Shown here piece after piece: positions 61,794 to 64,000 of a DNA stretch of 64,000 nt. The notes beneath the pieces are model-generated. The model made no database searches. It saw nothing but the letters and a program-made list of their open reading frames with translations, and was not told where the DNA came from. The stretch spans positions 12,327,805 to 12,391,804 of the forward strand of contig NC_092120.1 of assembly GCF_045679555.1 (NCBI RefSeq). The letters run 5' to 3'. The stretch comes from Salvelinus alpinus (taxonomy: Eukaryota; Chordata; Actinopteri; Salmoniformes; Salmonidae). Numbering within the stretch: position 1 is the first letter of the stretch; the number at the start of each line of letters is the position of its first letter. The position numbers were made by a program, and so were the translations under genes.

Positions 61794-63773
61794 TACACTA
61801 CCAGTCAAAAGTTTTAGAACACCTACTCATTCCAGGATTTTTCTTAATTTTAACTATTTTCTATATTGTAGATTAATAGTGAAGATCAAAACTATGAAAT
61901 AATGTAGTAACCAAAATAGTGTTAAACAAATCAAAATATATTTTATATTTGTCAGGCTGTGCGCTACTGGTAGGAAGTCAGGTGCAGGAGAGCGGAGAGT
62001 TGTAATCAGGCACACACTTTAATTGGCAGAAGTAACAACAGACGGACGCAACTGCGTCAAAAAACCTCCAGCCAAAATGGCAAAAGTGCAAAGCGTGACA
62101 ACAGTCACAATAATGCATTAGTTAAACAATAAACACACTCGGGTTCAACACGGTACCCGGGGAAAAACCAGCCTGGCGCGTAACACGAAACATGTAACAA
62201 AACAATTCCACCCAAAGACATGGGCGAAACAGAGGAAATATATATATGTAGTGCGATTAGGGAATGTAAACCAGTTGTGCGGGGAAACAAGACAAAACAA
62301 ATGGAACAAGGACAAGTGGAGCGGCGATGGCTAGAAGACCGGTGAAGTCGACCGACGAACGCCGCCCGAACAAGGAGAGGAGCCGACTTCGGCGGAAGTC
62401 GTGACAATATTTGAGATTCTTCAAATAGCCACCCTTTGCCTTGATGACAACTTTGCACACTCTTGGCATTCCCACAACCAGCTTCATGAGGTAGTCACCT
62501 GGAATGCATTTCAATTAACAGGTATGCCTCCTTAAAAGTTAATTTCTGGAATTTCTTTCCTTCTTAATGCGTTTGAGCCAATCAGTTGTGTTGTGACAAG
62601 GTATAGGGGTATACAGAAGACCAAGTCCATATTATGGCAAGAACAGCTCAAATAAGCAAAGAGAAATGACAGTCCATCATTACTTTAAGACATGAAGGTC
62701 AGTCAATATGGAACATTTCAAGAACTTTGAAAGTTTCTTCAAGTGCAGTCGCTACAAACCATCAAGCGCTATGATGAAACTGGCTCTGATGAGGACCGCC
62801 ACAGGAATGGAAGACCCAGAGTTACCTCTGCTGCAGAGGAGACGGTCATTATAGTTACCAGCCTCGGAAACTACAGCCCAAATAAATGCTTCACAGAGTT
62901 CAAGTAACAGACATGTCAACATCAACTGTTCAAAGGAGACTGTGTGAATCAGGCCCTCATGGTCAAATTGCTGCAAAGAAATCATTACTAAAGGACACCA
63001 ATAAGAAGAAAAGACTTGCTTGGATCAAGAAACACGAGCAACGGACATTAGACCGGTGGAAATTTGTCCTTTGGAGTCCAAATTGGAGATGTTTGCTTCC
63101 AAACGCCGTGTCTTTGTGAGACACGATGTGGATGAACGGATGATCTCCGCATGTGTATTTCCCAACGTAAAGCATGGAGGATGAGGTGTTATGGTGTGGG
63201 GGTGCTTTGCTGGTGACACTGTCGTGATTTATTTAGAATTCAAGGCCCACTTAACAAGCATGGCTACCACAGCATTCTGCAGCAATATGTCATCCCATCT
63301 GGTTTGCACTTAGTGGGACTATTATTTGTTTTTCCAACAGGACAATGACCCAACACACCTCCAGGCTGTGTAAGGGCTATTTGACCAAGAAGGAGAGTGA
63401 TGGAGTGCTGCATCAGATGACCTGGCCTCCACAATCCACCAACCTCAACCAAATTGCGATAGTTTGGGATGAGTCGGATTGCAGAGTGAAGGAAAAGCAG
63501 ACAACAGGTGCTCAGCATATGTGGGAACTCCTTCAAGACTGTTGGAAAAACATTCCAAGAGCGTGCAGAGCTGTCAAAGGCAAAAGGTGACTATTTGAAG
63601 AATCTCAAAAATATTTTTATTTGTTTAACACTTTTTTGGTTACTACATGATTCAATATCTGTTATTTCATAGTTTTGATGGCTTCACTATTATTCTACAA
63701 TGTAGAAAATAGTAAAAAATAAAGAAAAACCCTTGAATGGGTGGGTGTTCTAAAACTTTGGACTGGCAGTGTA
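61794..63773 (+). mobile_element. Tc1-like transposon, decayed, with a solo LTR inside its left arm
   Basis: The termini are inverted: CACTACCAGTCAAAAGTTTT (left) and ACTTTGGACTGGCAGTGTA (right), at TA. Transposase remnants on the plus strand: [20 protein letters not shown] near 62760-62820, [20 protein letters not shown] and [20 protein letters not shown] around 62915-63070, NDPTHLQ, and NQIAIVWDESDCRVKEKQ near 63450 where the catalytic Glu of the NPIE motif is Ala. Frame breaks are present. Confidence 0.9.
61950..62406. mobile_element. Solo LTR with 5-bp target duplication
   Basis: A 457-bp insertion starts TGTCAGGC and ends GTCGTGACA (TG...CA ends, TGTCA/TGACA inverted). It is flanked by ATATT at 61945-61949 and 62407-62411. 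Removing it and one ATATT restores the continuous Tc1 arm. This fits a solo LTR left by LTR-LTR recombination; orientation is uncertain. Confidence 0.8.
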
Positions 63774-64000
63774 TGCAGATTCTGCTCAAGGATGTTTGTT
63801 TGATAAACTCAACTCAATTCAGGAATCACATAGGATTAGTTACCCACAGAAAAGGTGTGCGGGTGTGGGATTGGTTTGAATGGGCACACACTCACGTAAT
63901 AAATAGAGCTTTAATTATCGATATGGGCGTTAATTTGTGAAATACGTTCGGGGTTTGATACCTTGTTCACATGAATAATACAACTTTGATTGAGTAGCAG
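63774..64000. other. Unassigned sequence to the right edge
   Basis: No gene or nameable repeat. Confidence 0.3.

Overview
This is nuclear DNA from a ray-finned fish, almost certainly a salmonid (Oncorhynchus/Salmo/Salvelinus group). The evidence is spliced vertebrate genes with GT-AG introns, several degenerate Tc1-like DNA transposon families, tRNA-derived SINEs of the salmonid HpaI type, an RSg-like/L2-like LINE sharing the HpaI tail, and many hAT-type MITEs. No bacterial or organellar features are present.

Gene layout, left to right: (1) 3352-8733 (+), the catalytic 3' half of an atypical soluble guanylate cyclase resembling the Gyc88E type, ending in a CaaX box; its 5' exons are not in the window. 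(2) 17847-18563 (+), tnfaip8l2 (TIPE2), two coding exons. (3) 21540-23574 (-), lysmd1, three exons. (4) 24049-30026 (+), scnm1, recognisable over eight exons but carrying several frameshifts, stops and splice-site damage, so apparently a pseudogene; a 3.6 kb LINE sits in its second intron. (5) 31846-37494 (-), tmod4, nine coding exons. The set TNFAIP8L2 / LYSMD1 / SCNM1 / TMOD4 is also a neighbourhood on human chromosome 1q21, which supports the gene calls.

The genes act in separate processes: cGMP synthesis, phosphoinositide-linked immune restraint, an intracellular LysM protein, minor-intron splicing, and capping of actin pointed ends in muscle. The main local functional link is the head-to-head lysmd1/scnm1 promoter region (23575-24048), where one partner appears dead.

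Repeats dominate the rest. 1-2440 is the 3' end of an LTR retrotransposon with a long repeat-rich ORF and a 3' LTR. Tc1-like copies lie near 2655, 10135, 19423, 44233, 48139, 55906, 60551 and 61794. hAT-type elements with intact 8-bp target duplications lie at 5850, 17087 and 21808. A solo LTR with a 5-bp duplication is nested inside the last Tc1 copy. From 37.5 kb to the right edge I find no host protein-coding gene, only repeats, microsatellites and unassigned sequence.
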